Counted from the first letter of the stretch, positions 44,086-54,931 are shown. The stretch: 64,000 bases of DNA from Balaenoptera acutorostrata (GCF_949987535.1 NC_080075.1:37446269-37510268), one strand, 5' to 3'. Notes: a model not told the origin generated them from the sequence alone. Numbers and translations: made by a program.

Positions 44086-45316
44086 CCGTGAAGCGTCCAC
44101 CGCGGCTGTGGGTGAACGCCAGGGTGGCGGGGCACCTGGGGCAGCGCACCCACAGCACCCTGGCACACGGCTCCTGCCAAGGCCGGCAACCCGCAGCTGT
44201 GGCTCAGTCTTGCTTGTGTCTCTCCAGGCACCAGTTCCCCTTCGAGGTCCAGCTCAGCACTGGGTCATATTCAGGGTGGGTCTCAATTAGACCAAACCTG
44301 CCGAGCCAATTACTTTGCCTGTCTTTGGGGAAACTCCCCAGTACCTCCTTCTCCTCAAGCTGTCTACATTCCTCCCAGGGCCTAGCTTGCAAGCAAGTTC
44401 ATTCCAGCCCCTCCCCCCCTGCGCTATTACCCCTTCCAAGGGTGTGTGTGTGGAGAATGAGATGCTGAATCCAGTCAGTTTGCTTCCTCCTAGCGTGCAC
44501 GACAGTCTCGTGGCTGGTAGGGCACCTGTGGCACAGGCTCGGGCTGACCACCATATCAGTGGCCAGGAGGCATTTAAGTATCTACCTTCCCTATTCTGTA
44601 AGAACTCAAAACCTAACCCACCCAAAGAAACCAGTTGTGATTGTAAGGTCAGGGCCTCCAGTTTTGAATGCTACCCCCATCGGAGCACCAGCCTATGATG
44701 CCCTTGTCTTGGCTATTTTCTGGAGGATGGAGGCCAGACTGTCAGACAGAAAGGCAGGGCTCCAGGAGGCTCAGCTAGTCCATAAAGCAGCAGCTGAAAC
44801 CTTGTCTTCATCTCACTCACAAAGCATCCCTCTTGCACCAAGAGCCCTTTCTTATTTAGTATCACAATCTAAATTTAAGTCCAAGCTTCCTTCACATTAG
44901 TGATGAAAGAAATGTTTGGACACATTCTTGGCCATTTGCAGCCATGCTTAGCATCACAATGACATGTGACTTTTCATAACCTGTGCTCACCCCTTGGACC
45001 TCTGCCTTCTCAGGGTCAGCATGACTGTGAGGCATACAGAATGAAGCCAGGATTTCACCCCTGCATTTTCAACTTGGGTAAAGTGACAGTTTTGACATGC
45101 CACTAGATATGAAACAACAGCTCTGCAACACAGTCAGCAAGCTTTCTTTGCGAAGAGTCCCGCTCAACTCACAACCAGCCTCTCAGAACTTAGAAGTCTA
45201 CGATCTCTTCTAAGACATGGGGGCAATTTCTCCTGCTCGACATGGCCTGATGTGTACCCAATAATGTACCGCGCTTCAGTGTTCTGTAACTGCAGGATCA
45301 TTGTGAAGATATTTTA
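44086..45316. other. Unique sequence, GC-rich at its left end
   Basis: 44086-44300 is CpG-richer than its neighbours. Frames of 60-131 codons overlap in all phases at 44073-44900, and none is recognised. From 44900 onward it is ordinary single-copy DNA. Confidence 0.45.
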
Positions 45317-45450
45317 ACACACTGATTCTCAAAGTTTGCAGCATGTTAGAATCATCTGGGGAGAACAACTGCCTCAGAATCTCTGGGTCTGGAACCCAGG
45401 CATCGATATTTTTTAGATTTCCAGATGAATTCAATGTGCTACCGAGTGTT
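45317..45450 (+). mobile_element. MER5-type hAT relic
   Basis: 'actgattctcaaagtttgca', 'gttagaatcatctggggaga', 'aacccaggcatcgatatttt', 'ttccagatgaattcaatgtg' follow MER5B order. Confidence 0.7.
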
Positions 45451-45799
45451 TTATGAAAGTATTAGTGAACAAATGTAAGTTAAAATTTGACCCCCATGTG
45501 GTGCTACCAATGCAGATAACTGAGGTGACAAATGAATAAACAAGTTCTACCAACCGCAAATTTCACATATATTCAGACAACAACCCATATGTCACAATTT
45601 ACTCATCTGCTCAGTAGCTGTACAACGTTTTGGATGCGATGGCCATACATCAATTTCGGAAAAGTTAAAATGTGAAGAAACATGTGGCTCAGAGTTTGGG
45701 AAACGCATTCATATTGTCGGTAACTGGAGGGAAGTGTACCTGGAAGCTTTTCAGCCATAAGGTCCTTATTTTTGACTCTGAGTCCAAAGGCCTCATCAC

Positions 45800-45958
45800 T
45801 CAGTGGGGTCTCAGGACCAGGAATATCAGCATCACCTGGGATCGTGTTAGAAATGCAGAATCCTGCCCCTCCCACAACTGCTGACTCCGAATCCACAGTT
45901 TAACTACAACCCTGGGTGACTCGTACTTTTAAATTTGAGAGACTCCGATTTAAGGCGC
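45800..45958 (-). mobile_element. MER5A relic
   Basis: 'cagtggggtctcaggaccag', 'atcagcatcacctgggatcg', 'tgttagaaatgcagaatcct', 'tgactccgaatccacagttt' match reverse MER5A. Confidence 0.75.
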
Positions 45959-46470
45959 TACAGAACGAAGAAAAGGTGGGCAAACAAAACCAAGTGTTAA
46001 AAGTTAACAGTTCAAGGGGCTTAGTATTCCACCGACTCGCTAATCAGACCCTTTAAAGCAGAGTGTTTGGATTCTGCTGCTCAAAAAAGGAAAGATCATT
46101 TTGTTGTGGTTTCCTCTTCTATCGCTTACCACCTGTGTTAACAAGACACAAATCCTTCATGGAAAGCTTTGAAAGGGTCATGTCAAGTAACACAGGGGAG
46201 GCTGATGTACCATAGTCTTTACATTCTCTCTCCTTCTGTGGTTTTAGTTACGGAGAACGTTTACATGATGATAGGGTCTTTGTCACTTAGAAGTCCACCT
46301 GAAGTTACTGTGCTCAGCTTGTGACATCAAGCTTGTCTCCAAGGCAACTGAGTTTGATTTCATAAACTCAGAATGAGGACCACGTGAACAGGAGCTGATG
46401 TGTTCATAAGTAGCAAAGCTCCCGTGTTCACGTAAATAACCCTAGTAAACAGGCAAACGTAAGCACTAAG
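45959..46470. other. Unique sequence
   Basis: Single-copy DNA. Contains the imperfectly spaced inverted words ACGTGAACA (46382-46390) and TGTTCACGT (46425-46433). Nothing else recognised. Confidence 0.45.
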
Positions 46471-46471
46471 C

Positions 46472-46472
<1 letters not shown>

Positions 46473-46535
<63 letters not shown>
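46473..46535 (+). repeat. Compound (TA)n(CA)n microsatellite
   Basis: About 22 TA units followed by about 7 CA units, then 'gacagacag'. Long perfect TA tracts can extrude cruciforms and are likely length-polymorphic. Confidence 0.95.
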
Positions 46536-46917
46536 CAGAGCTGGGGGTGACGGGAGACAGAGTTTGAGATCATCATGATTCAACAGGGCAGTTTTCCAAA
46601 CTTGGAAACTGTCTTTAATGCCTCAAGGCTCATAAAGCTCCTAAAACAATGAGAGGACGTATCATTCTACCTTTGTTCATGATTATGCCAAACCCTACTT
46701 TTGGCTTTCTCTGGCTTTGGGGGACTGTAGCATTTAAGCCAAATGCATCCAGTCATAGGGTCTTCAGAAGGAAAAACAGGCCAAATTCCCAGAAGAATTG
46801 GATTTTTTTTTCAATACTCTGGAACAGATGGAGCATACCAACCTCTCCAAGGACCAAAACACACATGCATGACTGCGTACTTGTGCCTTCATAGATAACA
46901 TCTCCCTAAATATTGAG
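46536..46917. other. Unique sequence, nothing recognised
   Basis: Single-copy DNA. The 81-codon frame at 46649-46894 is unrecognised. Confidence 0.5.
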
Positions 46918-47030
46918 ATGTTTTATTCAATTCAACAAATATTCCTTGGACACCTATTCCTGAAAGGCACTCTGCAGGGCTCTTCAGGGAGCACCCAGAT
47001 GAATCACAGACAATACTCACTGATATCTCA
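46918..47030 (-). repeat. L2 3' region
   Basis: 'attcaattcaacaaatattc', 'cttggacacctattcctgaa', 'gggagcacccagatgaatca' match reverse L2. Confidence 0.6.
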
Positions 47031-47117
47031 CAGCCCATTACATTACCATGGTACCTGCCACATTCAATAAAATCCTTTGAGCTTCAAAAAACACCGTGAA
47101 GGAGAAAGGGGATAATA

Positions 47118-47362
47118 ATAATAACAGCAGGTAATATATCTGTATCTATATTGAGGGCATGACTTTCATATATTTTGAATTAGATTTTGCCTCATGACTA
47201 ATACTGCAGGTACTGTTTTCATCTTCTAATTTTGTAGGTTCTATTTTGGGATGAGGAAACTGAAACACAGAGAAATTAAATAACTTGCCCAAGGATTCAC
47301 AAAGAGAAATTGTCAGAGCTTGCACCCAGACCCAATCCTCAGGTTCTGCCCATGATACCCAG
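47118..47362 (-). repeat. MIR SINE
   Basis: Reverse MIR: 'gcaggtactgttttcatctt', 'gatgaggaaactgaaacaca', 'gagaaattaaataacttgcc', 'caaggattcacaaagagaaa'. Confidence 0.8.
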
Positions 47363-47499
47363 AAGTTATAACCCAGAGAATGACCATAAAGGCTAAAAAC
47401 ATAGATGATGTGATCTTATCATGTATCTTAATATCAATAAACCACTTATTATTATTTACCTGTCACCCTGTAGAGTGTGTGTGTTGGTGCATGGGGGGC

Positions 47500-47618
47500 A
47501 GGTATCAGAGTAAGGTAAGTGCTGTGAGGAAAGAGAAACAGCAAGGCTTTCCACACTGGGACACTTTTATGAAAGAGGTGGCATTTGAGCCGGTCCTTCA
47601 CAAAAGCTGAGGTTTTAA
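47500..47618 (-). repeat. L2 fragment
   Basis: 'gtaagtgctgtgaggaaaga', 'gaaagaggtggcatttgagc', 'cggtccttcacaaaagctga' match the reverse L2 segment before its tail. Confidence 0.55.
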
Positions 47619-48472
47619 TAGCCAAAACAGAGGGAAGTAATCCAGACGAGGAGAGAACATAGCCAGTCAACAGGGAAACTACTGGGTCAATATGGTGAAT
47701 TGCATATACATCTGATTTCAACCCCTCCAGAAACCCCTAAAACCATAGTAAAGGATTTCTTTGGCAAAAGACATCAAGGAAGAGGAGACAACGAAAACTA
47801 ACCTTTGAAATCTGGAAAGCAGGTAAGTAGTTGAGCAGATGTAAAACTGGCAGTGGGAAATCTGAGGACCCTATTTATACTGCAGAATCCTCAAAAGATT
47901 CAGCACCAGATCCCTCTGGAAAAAATAATAAGAAAAGCTATTTGATGGATACTTTTGTTTTTATTTTTTGACTTGTATTATAATCCCTAAATTTTTCCTA
48001 CATTCCAAGATGCTGTGAGGCTTCCCATCCCCAGTCGAGTGAGAAGACTGGAGGAATTTTCTCTGAAGAAGGTGTAACAGAAGGTCTCTGGATTAGGGGA
48101 TGCCATCATAGCCGAGGGTATGGGAACTGTGCCAAAAGAACCATATGTACACTGATGCTCAGACCCCCAGCCTTTATCTCCCACTGGATCCCAGAACGTT
48201 GGCAGCCAAACTCTCATCTTCCATGGAGGAGATCAGAAAATCTTCTCCAAGGAATCTGATTGGCTCAAGAAGAAAGGTGTACAGATACTGACTTCAGGCC
48301 TTTCCCAAGACACAGGCAAAATTACTCTACTGTGATGCTTAAAGTGGGCAAGCCACACCCACACACCCAGAATTTCTATCATCTGCTTAGTTCCCCAGTC
48401 TTCGGCATGAGTATACAGGCAAGAATGACCAGATAGATATCTAATGAAAGCTTTCAATATGAAAGATGGACA

Positions 48473-48523
48473 CCAACACACACACACACGCACACACATG
48501 CACACACACACAAATACACACAC
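48473..48523 (+). repeat. (CA)n microsatellite, interrupted
   Basis: CA units with CG, TG and AAATA interruptions. Confidence 0.9.
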
Positions 48524-48662
48524 TGGAGAAACATAAAAAAAAAATCAATAATATCCTCAGAGATAAGACAATATATCTATGAACCAAAACTAGAAAGCTA
48601 TAAAAAAGGGAACATTTAGAAAATGAAAAAGAGCTCTTGGAGATTAAAAATATATAAGCAGA

Positions 48663-48920
48663 AAAAATTTTTTTCACTTTTTCTTTCCTTTTTTTTTAAC
48701 ATCTTTATCGGAGTATGATTGCTTTACAATGGTATGTTAGTTTCTGCTGTATAACAAAGTGAATCAGGTATACATATACATATATCCCCATATCTCCTCC
48801 CTCTTGTGTCTCCCTCCCACCCTCCCTATCCCACCCCTCTAGGTGGTCACAAAGCACCGAGCTGATCTCCCTGTGCTATGCGGCTGCTTCCCACTAGCTA
48901 TCTATTTTACATTTGGTAGT
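48663..48920 (-). mobile_element. 5'-truncated young L1, 3' end
   Basis: A T-rich left end (reversed tail), then 'taacatctttatcggagtat', 'ttgctttacaatggtatgtt', 'ccacccctctaggtggtcac', 'gctatgcggctgcttcccac'. This is the L1 3' UTR characteristic of cetartiodactyl L1. It is flanked by ATATATAAGCAGA at 48650-48662 and 48921-48933 (13 bp). It splits the older L1M. Confidence 0.88.
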
Positions 48921-49125
48921 ATATATAAGCAGACATTTTTAAAACTCAAAGTAAAGCCTGGAGTATAAAGTTGAAGAAATCTTTCTGAAAATAGAGCAAG
49001 AAAAAAAGAAAGAATTGGAAAACGAATGAAAAGACAATCACCAGCCAAATCAGGGATTTGATCATGTCAATAATGAGAGTTTCAGAAAGAGAAGTAATAA
49101 AATAGAAACAAAATAAGACAAAAAC

Positions 49126-49598
49126 ACCAATATTTTATAATAACTCTAAGTGGAGTATAACCTTTAAAATTGTGAATCACACACCTGAAACATACATAAT
49201 GTTGTACATAAACTATATATTGATAAAAAATAATTAACTGGGGCTTCCCTGGTGGCGCAGTGGTTGGGAGTCTGCCTGCTAATGCGGGGGACACGGGTTC
49301 GGGCCCTGGTCTGGGAGGATCCCACGTGCCGCGGAGCGGCTGGGCCCGTGAGCCACAACTGCTGAGCCTGCGCGTCTGGAGCCTGTGCCCCGCAGCGGGA
49401 GGGGCCGCGATGGTGGGAGGCCCGCGCACCGCGATGAAGAGCGGTCCCCGCACCGCGATGAGGAGTGGCCCCCACTTGCCGCGGCTAGAGAGGGCCCTCG
49501 CACGAACCGAAGACCCAACACAGTCATAAATAAATAAATAAATAAATAAATAAAAAAAAAAAAAAAAAAAAAAATAATTAACTGGTATAATAAAGCTT
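49126..49598 (+). mobile_element. L1 3' tail carrying a SINE
   Basis: 'attgtgaatcacacacctga', 'aacatacataatgttgtaca' and 'aactatatattgataaaaaa' match an L1 3' end, continuing after the SINE as 'taattaactggtataataaa'. The outer limits are uncertain because the host is itself L1M. Confidence 0.55.
49242..49568 (+). mobile_element. CHR-family SINE, CpG-rich and likely the youngest copy
   Basis: Full-length copy with intact A box ('tggcgcagtgg'), B-box-like 'ggttcgggccc' and an (AAATA)n-A(n) tail. It is flanked by AAAAAATAATTAACTGG (49225-49241 and 49569-49585, 17 bp). About 28 CpGs remain by eye, far more than in the other three copies, pointing to recent insertion. An internal 24-bp tandem duplication lies at 49426-49473. 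Confidence 0.95.
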
Positions 49599-49599
49599 T

Positions 49600-49935
49600 A
49601 AGTCTATATGATGAAGAAAGACATTGTAAAAGAAAAAGAAGTCGATAGCTACAGGATGTAAGTTGTTAGGCTAAAATGTTCACTAGGTACCTAGCACATA
49701 GGGTGAAAATACACCCACAGCACTAGAAAATTTTAGAATACCAGGGACATGAAGTTGATCACACAAGCTTCCAACAAGAAACTTCAGGAGGATTTCAAAA
49801 GCAGAATCCCAGAGTTAAACACTAGACGTAGAGGCAACCAGTCCAGATAGAAGGAGTCCAACTCAAGAAAAAATACCTATTAAGGGCTTTCGTCACCAAG
49901 ATCTCTAATACCTCTGTACTGTCCTTGTAACCCAG
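49600..49935 (+). mobile_element. L1M fossil, continuation
   Basis: 'cactaggtacctagcacata', 'gggtgaaaatacacccacag', 'cacacaagcttccaacaaga' continue the L1M ORF1-downstream text interrupted at about 49125. Diverged. Confidence 0.5.
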
Positions 49936-50082
49936 GGACAGAGTGCCCAGGCATACCTTGCCCAGATTCTTATTAGTAATTGGCTTGTTTTTATTTTGTT
50001 CAGGTCAAGTTTCTGTTCTCTGTAGAAGACCTGCTCCTGGGAGCTGGAGGTGAGATAGAACACAGAGAGTATCCACTTCCAT

Positions 50083-50480
50083 ATCAATCTGCTCGGGCCA
50101 CCATAACAAAATTCCACAGACTGTGAGCCTTCAATGATAGAAACAGATTTTCCCACAGTTCTGGAGGCTGGAAGCCCAGGATCCAGGTGTTGGCAGTTTT
50201 TTTTCTGGGGCCTCTCTCTTTGGCTTGCAGTTGGAAGTCTTCTTGCTGTGTCCTCACATGATCTTTCCTCTGTGCATGCACATTCCTGGTTTCTCTTGAT
50301 GTATCCAAATTTCTTCTTATAAAGACACAGTCAGGTTCGATTAGGGCCTCCTCTAAAGGCCTCATTTTAACTTAATCACCTTTAAAAGGTCCTGTCTCCA
50401 AATACAGTCACATTCTGAGGTACTGGGGGTTAGGGCTTCAACATATGAATTTGGGGGGATACAATTCAGCCCATAACAAC
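50083..50480 (-). mobile_element. MLT1-type MaLR solo LTR
   Basis: Reverse LTR: 'cgggccaccataacaaaatt', 'cccacagttctggaggctgg', 'tttcttcttataaagacaca', 'ggtactgggggttagggctt', 'caacatatgaatttgggggg', ending 'cagcccataacaac'. Both ends are recognisable. No internal viral sequence. Confidence 0.9.
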
Positions 50481-50619
50481 TCCTGTTAATTTTATCAGTC
50501 TTTAAGCTGTACATATACCTTTTATACATCTAAATTTAAAATTAAAATAGAGAAGATAGTAGGGTTCGAAGGCTAAGGAGTGTGGAGTACACTGAAAGAA
50601 CAATGAGTAATTCTCTTTA

Positions 50620-50845
50620 CCTTGAACACAGGGAATGAGTTGAGGAACGTGTAAAAAAAAGCTGGAAAGCTAAGGCAAAGTTACAGTGCACAAGTATTTG
50701 AATCTTAACAGGAGGAACAAAGTCTGCAGGCAGTCTGCAAAGCCACTGATAGCTTTTGAACAGGAGAGAGATATAATTGGACTTGTGTTTTAGTAATGTG
50801 TATCTGGTAGCAGTGTATAGGCTGGAGAACGTTGTCAACTGGCTT
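50620..50845 (-). repeat. L2 ORF2-region fragment
   Basis: 'agccactgatagcttttgaa', 'caggagagagatataattgg', 'acttgtgttttagtaatgtg' match the L2 segment also present in the long fossil near 42.65 kb. Confidence 0.55.
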
Positions 50846-51256
50846 CACTTGGCTGTTTCCAGCCATTGTCCTGGTTGAGCTGGTTCAAACTCCATGGTGC
50901 CCGCTAAGCCAAATTTTCAGCATGCCAATGGAGTCAGGCCCTTTCCTTCCCTCTCCTCCCCTTCCATTTCATTGTTAAATAGCCCTGCATGTTATGTAGA
51001 AGGATCTCACGGCCTACATGTTCTGGCCAAGGACCGATGGAAGGGGGTGCTGGGTTCAATGCTTGTGAAAGGCATCAGTAGGTCTTCGCAAATGTGGCAT
51101 AGCAGGCAGACGTGGGAAGAATGCAAGGGAGCCCTTTTGCAGTTGTAGAGGTCATGGCTTTCCCCAGCTACCCAAAGGACTCACCTGGCAGTGACCTGGC
51201 TATGATCTTAGCTGTGCCTAAGCCCAATAAATCTCATGATATAACATTAAGAGCGA
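50846..51256. other. Unique sequence, nothing recognised
   Basis: Single-copy DNA. The 84-codon frame at 50894-51148 is unrecognised. Confidence 0.5.
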
Positions 51257-51257
51257 T

Positions 51258-51490
51258 CATTGAGTGAACTCCCTAACATACCACATGCTTGACATGGGCT
51301 ATCTCACTACATCAGCTTTTCACAACGAGCTCATTAAGCGGGCATCATCATACCTCATCTCACATACAAGGAAACTGAGGACGGGGGAGTTACATAATTT
51401 ACCTGGATTCACACAACTTTTCATGATGGATTCAGGAGTTAAACGCCCCTGTGACTCCAAAGCCCTTGCTTTCCCTACTATGCCGCTTGA
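51258..51490 (-). repeat. MIR SINE
   Basis: Reverse MIR: 'acatgcttgacatgggctat', 'caaggaaactgaggacgggg', 'acctggattcacacaacttt', 'gactccaaagcccttgcttt'. The longest frame of the window (51264-51740, 158 codons) begins inside it. Confidence 0.75.
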
Positions 51491-52038
51491 CACAAGAGAT
51501 TTTATCCTTCCACTCACCATCTTCAGCCATAGCCTCTTCACATCATGGAGATATAAGGACGCTCAGAGGTCAGCTGGTCGTTTACACCGTGCAGCAAGCC
51601 CACTTACAGCATGCCTGAGCAACAGCCATCCCACACTGCTTGTCACCCACCAGCGGTGGTGGTTCATTCCATTAAGCGGGGCAGCTTTGACAAAAAGTTC
51701 ATTGTTGTGCTTGGATCTACCCTTCTGTACATTCATTTAACTGGTCTTTGTTCTGGGCTCAAGAACAAGTCAGAGCCGGTCATCCATCTTCCTTGTGATA
51801 TCCTCGGATACTTCGAGGCAGGCACCATCTTCAGTTCACGTGGGCTTCCTTCCTCCCTGCTCAACACCCCTATTTTCTCAGAGAGTGCATCCTCTGGATG
51901 TCCTCTTACTTGTCAGTGACCCTCTGAATATGGCACAGGAAGAAGAGACCACAGTACTGCAGGTGTAAGCTGGCCACACGCCAAATACCATGAATCGCTA
52001 ATTAAGTCCTGGGGGGGGATGTATTCTGTCCTTCACCA
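51491..52038. other. Unique sequence, possibly diverged L2
   Basis: Pyrimidine-leaning text around 51690-51900 vaguely resembles forward L2, too weakly to assign. The frames at 51264-51740 and 51611-51919 have no known domain. Confidence 0.4.
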
Positions 52039-52039
52039 G

Positions 52040-52135
52040 ATTCTGAAAGAACAGTGAGCATGACTCACTGCCCTTTTTATCTCCAATGCTTTGCAAGTAG
52101 AAGGTGTTCAGTAGTGTTTCTTGATCCCCTGACTC
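52040..52135 (+). repeat. L2 3' end
   Basis: 'gaacagtgagcatgactcac', 'ttttatctccaatgctttgc', 'aagtagaaggtgttcagtag' match the forward L2 terminus. Confidence 0.5.
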
Positions 52136-52417
52136 ATTTGTTCAGTGATATGCTTTTCTTATCACTCCTTGGGGCCCTTCATATGCTCTCTATTTTCCAG
52201 AAAACTGGCTTCAGGAGTTGAGATCGGCACAGTAGAGCTGCTCCTTACAAGCCACATGCATCTGGGGACCTCTTTGGGGTAGTGATAAATGTGACAAGGT
52301 CTATGAAATACTTGTCAATAATGGATATAAAACTATTTTATGTCAGCGTTCTTTGTACTTCAATGATAATCTATCTGGAACACACTGTCTGAAATGCCGA
52401 TCAGAATCAAATCCCTT
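52136..52417. other. Unique sequence
   Basis: Nothing recognised. Confidence 0.5.
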
Positions 52418-52990
52418 TTGTATTAGTTATCTATTGCTGCATAACAAATTATCCTAAAATTTAGTGACTTAAAACACCAATAATTATTTTTCTGGGCATC
52501 CCTCAGTTCCTGTGTGTCAGGAATGCAGATGTGGCTTGGCTGAGCTGATCTGGCTCAGGGTCCCTCTTGAGGTTGCATCAGATGTCAGCCTTGGCTGCTG
52601 TCATCTGAAAGCTTAACTGGGGCTGGAGGATTTTATTCCAAGTAACTCACTTACACGGCTGGCAAGTGATGCTGGCTATTGGCAGACGGCCTCCATTCCT
52701 CTCCCCATGGGCTTCTTCACAGAGCTGCATGGATATCTTCACAGCAGGGCAGCTGCCTTCCCCTGGAGCAAGCCACCCAAGAGACTAACACATAAGCTGT
52801 AATATGTACATGTTTTCGGCTGAGCCTTGAAAGTCATACACTGTCCCTTCTGTTGTGTTCTACTGGTCACACAGACCAGCTCTGATTCAAAGTGAGAGGG
52901 GTTACAAGGATCATTGAAGATCTTCTTGGAGGCTTTCCTGGGTGTTTTATATGTAGACCTTGGCTCCAATTCCCATTGTGAGGCAGTGTA
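52418..52990 (-). mobile_element. Ancient LTR-like repeat
   Basis: Begins 'tgtattagttatctattgct' and continues 'gcataacaaattatcctaaa', 'gacttaaaacaccaataatt', 'ctgagctgatctggctcagg', 'gtcatctgaaagcttaactg', 'gggcttcttcacagagctgc'. This is a familiar mammalian LTR-class consensus of the ERVL/MaLR type read in reverse. I cannot secure the subfamily name. No internal genes. Confidence 0.65.
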
Positions 52991-53107
52991 TTTTCTTCAC
53001 CCAGAGATCTGATTGCCCAAGCCTAGGGATTAGCTAGAAGAGCCCAAGCCACTTCAATTCACAAGGTTTTGTGATCCTAATGAGATCCTAGAAGTCTACA
53101 GTTCATC

Positions 53108-53225
53108 ATTCATTTCACTAAATACTTACTGAGCATTTATCATATGCAAGGCACATTTGTAGGTGCTTACAATATATCAGTGAGCAAAACTAAACAATAA
53201 GCAAATATATTCATTTACCATCTGT
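53108..53225 (-). repeat. L2 3' region
   Basis: 'tactgagcatttatcatatg', 'caaggcacatttgtaggtgc', 'tatatcagtgagcaaaacta' match reverse L2. Confidence 0.65.
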
Positions 53226-53354
53226 CTTCTTTCTAGACCTTTAAAAGGAGAGATTGACATCTTTTGATTTCTGGGTTTAAAAGTCATTCTGTTAATTCTA
53301 GAACCTGGCATTCATACATGTGAAACCAAAACAGCAATAACAACTATTATTATT

Positions 53355-53595
53355 ATATAAATAAGATTCATAGGACATTTACTATGTGCCAGATGTGTGC
53401 TGAGCAGTTTACATTTATCATATCGTTTGATACTCTTAACAGCACTATGAAGTAAGTACTATTACCATCAGCATTTTATTTGCAAATGAGGAACCCAGAG
53501 CCTAGGTAAATAACTTGTCCAAAGTCACACAGTTAGTGAATGGAAGATCTGGGACTCAACCTAAAACTCTTACATCAAATCTGTGTTCTTAAAGT
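53355..53595 (-). repeat. MIR SINE, nearly full length
   Basis: Reverse MIR: 'actatgtgccagatgtgtgc', 'agcactatgaagtaagtact', 'aacttgtccaaagtcacaca', 'gttagtgaatggaagatctg'. Confidence 0.85.
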
Positions 53596-53990
53596 TGATG
53601 AATCATTCCCTAGCAGAAGCTGAAACTCAAATGCCTCCAGAGACCAGGTAAGTGATGTAAAGGTAGAGAGCTAATGGGACAATAGGGAGTAGTGAAGACA
53701 TTGGTGAGCCATCAACTCACGTCTGTCTCAAGGCATGAAAGTTCACATTTTTCTAAAACATCACACTGGCCAAATAAAATACATCCCAGGGCCACATTCA
53801 GCTAGCAAGACCCAGGTTCAAAGTTTAGGTATCATATGTTAAATTTAATTAATTTCTCAGCTACAAGAATCTTTAACAATCTTGTACGACTTGGTTTTCA
53901 TCCCGAGTTTGTATTTAAAATATTGGTTTCTCATGATGAGTAAGACAGTGGAGGACAGAAAATGACTAAAACTTCTCTCTACTTCATTCT
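53596..53990. other. Unique sequence
   Basis: Nothing recognised. Confidence 0.5.
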
Positions 53991-53991
53991 T

Positions 53992-54115
53992 CACTTATTC
54001 ATTCAACAAATATTTATTGAGAGGCTTCTATATGCTAAGCCCTGGAATTAAGGCAGATAACATAACAGATGTCATTCCTGCCTTCTTCGAACTTAGGTCT
54101 AGTTAGCAAACTTTG
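53992..54115 (-). repeat. L2 3' end
   Basis: 'attcattcaacaaatattta', 'ttgagaggcttctatatgct', 'aagccctggaattaaggcag', 'cattcctgccttcttcgaac' match the reverse L2 terminus. Confidence 0.8.
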
Positions 54116-54721
54116 CATTAATACTCAAGAGAGGACGCACAATGTTTCTCAAACTTATTTTAATATTTTGCAAGACCTAAGTGTTCCAAGGAAAAGACTT
54201 TGGGAAGTACTTTGCCTTAAACCGGGAGATGCAAGATGACAGCACATTAGCTGAGCAGGTATGCTTGGTTTGGCCAGCACAGTGATTTATAAAGCTTTTG
54301 GAAATGTCTTTAGGAAGGGTCTGCACTCTGCTGTTGGACACAGACTCCACCATCATCTGTGGGACGTCACCTGTCCCATTTCAAACATTTATATTGCCTA
54401 TTGGCTCCTGAATGTGTTTGCATTTATAGCCCCCTTTCGCAGCAAAGAATCCCTGCTGCTCTGAAGTCCTATTGGCATCTCAGGAAAAACTAAGAAAGAA
54501 CGAAATTTGGTGATTTAAATATGCCAGGTGGAGATAAATCCTGGGCGATGACTGGAAAGCAAGAGAGCACATGCCAAAATAGGAAAACAGCAGAGACTGC
54601 AGGCATCTCTGTGGAATAGGAGGGAGCAGAAATGTTGTCATGGGAAAATGACTTGGGAGACAAACCCACAGGCAGTAAAATAAGATACATGCCACCCTGG
54701 AGTGCAATCGAAACAGAACTC
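54116..54721. other. Unique sequence, nothing recognised
   Basis: Single-copy DNA. Short frames at 54261-54464 and 54480-54726 are unrecognised. Confidence 0.5.
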
Positions 54722-54729
54722 CTCAAGGA

Positions 54730-54923
54730 TAAGACTGCCAGATAAAATACAGAATTTCCAGATAAATCTGAATTTCAGATGAACAACGAATACTTTTTTT
54801 TAGCATAAATATGCCCCAAATATTGCACAAGGCATACTTAGATTAAAAAATTGTTTGGTGTTTATCTGAAATTCAAATTTAACTGGATGTATGGGTTTTT
54901 ATTTGCTAAATCTGGCAACCCTA
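54730..54923. mobile_element. Palindromic MITE, MER53-like, copy 2
   Basis: 194 bases with terminal inverted text 'gactgccagataaaat' and 'atttgctaaatctggcaacc'. Arms 'tgaatttcagatgaacaacg' and 'tgtttatctgaaattcaaat' are near reverse complements. The 8-bp flanks CTCAAGGA (54722-54729) and CTCAAGGG (54924-54931) fit a hAT-type 8-bp target duplication with one change. Related to copy 1 at 13.8 kb. Confidence 0.8.
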
Positions 54924-54931
54924 CTCAAGGG

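Larger units (their letters stand above)
47760..49125 (+). mobile_element. L1M fossil, 5' UTR into ORF1
   Basis: Follows the old L1M 5' region: 'catggaggagatcagaaaat', 'aatctgattggctcaagaag', 'gacacaggcaaaattactct', 'agtgggcaagccacacccac', 'agctcttggagattaaaaat', 'gttgaagaaatctttctgaa'. It is interrupted by a CA repeat (48473-48523) and a younger L1 3' end (48663-48920). It resumes beyond a further L1 tail and SINE at about 49600. Confidence 0.7.

Noticed and set aside
44073..44900. Overlapping frames of 60-131 codons in GC-rich DNA
   Set aside because: Open in several phases on both strands, which fits composition rather than coding. No family recognised.
46382..46433. Hairpin from ACGTGAACA and TGTTCACGT
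   Set aside because: Only 9 paired bases with a loop of over 30. Likely chance.
49082..49529. Several frames of 82-123 codons
   Set aside because: All lie in the CHR SINE at 49242-49568, in sense and antisense.
51264..51740. 158-codon frame, longest in the window
   Set aside because: It starts inside a reverse MIR, has no recognised domain, and is overlapped by other frames. Nothing in codon pattern or context supports translation.
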